A DNA stretch of 64,000 bases from Ceratodon purpureus (Eukaryota > Streptophyta > Bryopsida > Pseudoditrichales > Ditrichaceae). The stretch spans positions 24,645,752 to 24,709,751 of the forward strand of contig CM026421.1 of assembly GCA_014871385.1 (NCBI GenBank), read 5' to 3'. The notes under the pieces were generated by a model that was given only the letters and a program-made list of their open reading frames with translations, had not been told where the DNA came from and made no database searches. How positions within the stretch are numbered: position 1 is the first letter of the stretch; each line of letters opens with the position of its first letter. Made by a program: the position numbers and the translations under genes. Shown here one piece after another: positions 63,771 through 64,000 of this stretch.

Positions 63771-64000
63771 ACTCCTTTTGAAATACTTTATTACCTTTAA
63801 TTCTCCGGCACATCCACCATTTGCCTCATTTAACCATGTCTTGGCCAAGCATTCTTGACGGACTGGAGGCCTTCATCACCGTAGTGTAAACAGGCCCTAA
63901 ACTGCGATGTTATTTCTTACCCTTTCAAGAACATCTTGATAATATTTAATCTCCAAAGTGTGCTATTTGGGAACCCTGCAACATGCACAATGTCATTCCT

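Larger units (their letters stand above)
58659..64000. other. Upstream region of ROCO copy 2, then AT-rich repeats
   Basis: 58,660-59,720 is GC-richer, with a CACGTG G-box-type motif at 59549-59554 and CT-rich DNA, and is probably leader and promoter of the minus-strand ROCO gene. 59,760-61,700 has only short frames. 61,830-62,700 holds two diverged repeat copies. 63,340-63,770 is a GC-rich island of unknown nature. No mobile-element protein is seen. Confidence 0.5.

Overview
This is nuclear DNA of a land plant, most likely a bryophyte (moss favoured over liverwort; I do not name a species). The evidence is intron-rich genes with GT-AG introns, U-rich introns, a plant-type two-subunit ATP-citrate lyase gene, a class III peroxidase, a plant-type 4CL-like ligase, a eukaryotic tRNA with internal A and B boxes, and wide AT-rich intergenic DNA holding MITE-like palindromes and diverged dispersed repeats. 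There are no operons, Shine-Dalgarno sites or CRISPR arrays.

Layout, left to right. (1) 3.8-8.6 kb, plus: a three-exon gene for a 1428-residue LRR-Roc GTPase-COR protein of the ROCO/TORNADO1 type, preceded by a 200-bp tandem duplication in its leader. (2) 11.5-16.8 kb, plus: an 11-exon mRNA cap guanine-N7 methyltransferase with a long acidic/arginine-serine tail. (3) 18.4-21.9 kb, plus: a 13-exon ATP-citrate lyase alpha subunit (423 residues, full length). (4) 23.6 kb, plus: tRNA-Glu(UUC). (5) 27.5-28.0 kb, plus: a single-exon secreted prepropeptide whose last 14 residues look like a CLE/IDA/PIP-class signalling peptide. (6) 28-37 kb: repeat-rich AT DNA, including a clear CACTA-type foldback element. 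(7) 37.6-40.0 kb, plus: a five-exon 4-coumarate-CoA-ligase-like acyl-CoA synthetase. (8) 40-50 kb: repeat-rich DNA with several inverted repeats and an F-box gene that stops early. (9) 50.0-51.6 kb, plus: a four-exon secreted class III peroxidase. (10) 54.0-58.7 kb, minus: a second three-exon LRR-Roc-COR gene (1388 residues), inverted relative to the first. (11) 58.7-64 kb: its upstream region, then AT-rich repeats.

I rebuilt exon structures by requiring GT-AG borders, matching intron phases, unbroken reading frames and agreement with known family motifs. The seven spliced or multi-domain models each sum to an exact multiple of three. The genes do not form one pathway. The most notable items are the pair of ROCO genes, which share both intron positions (one intron cuts the P-loop codon), and the candidate peptide-hormone precursor at 27.5 kb. 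ATP-citrate lyase (cytosolic acetyl-CoA), the 4CL-like ligase (CoA thioesters) and the peroxidase (wall cross-linking) could all feed wall or lipid-polymer chemistry, but their linkage here is probably coincidental.
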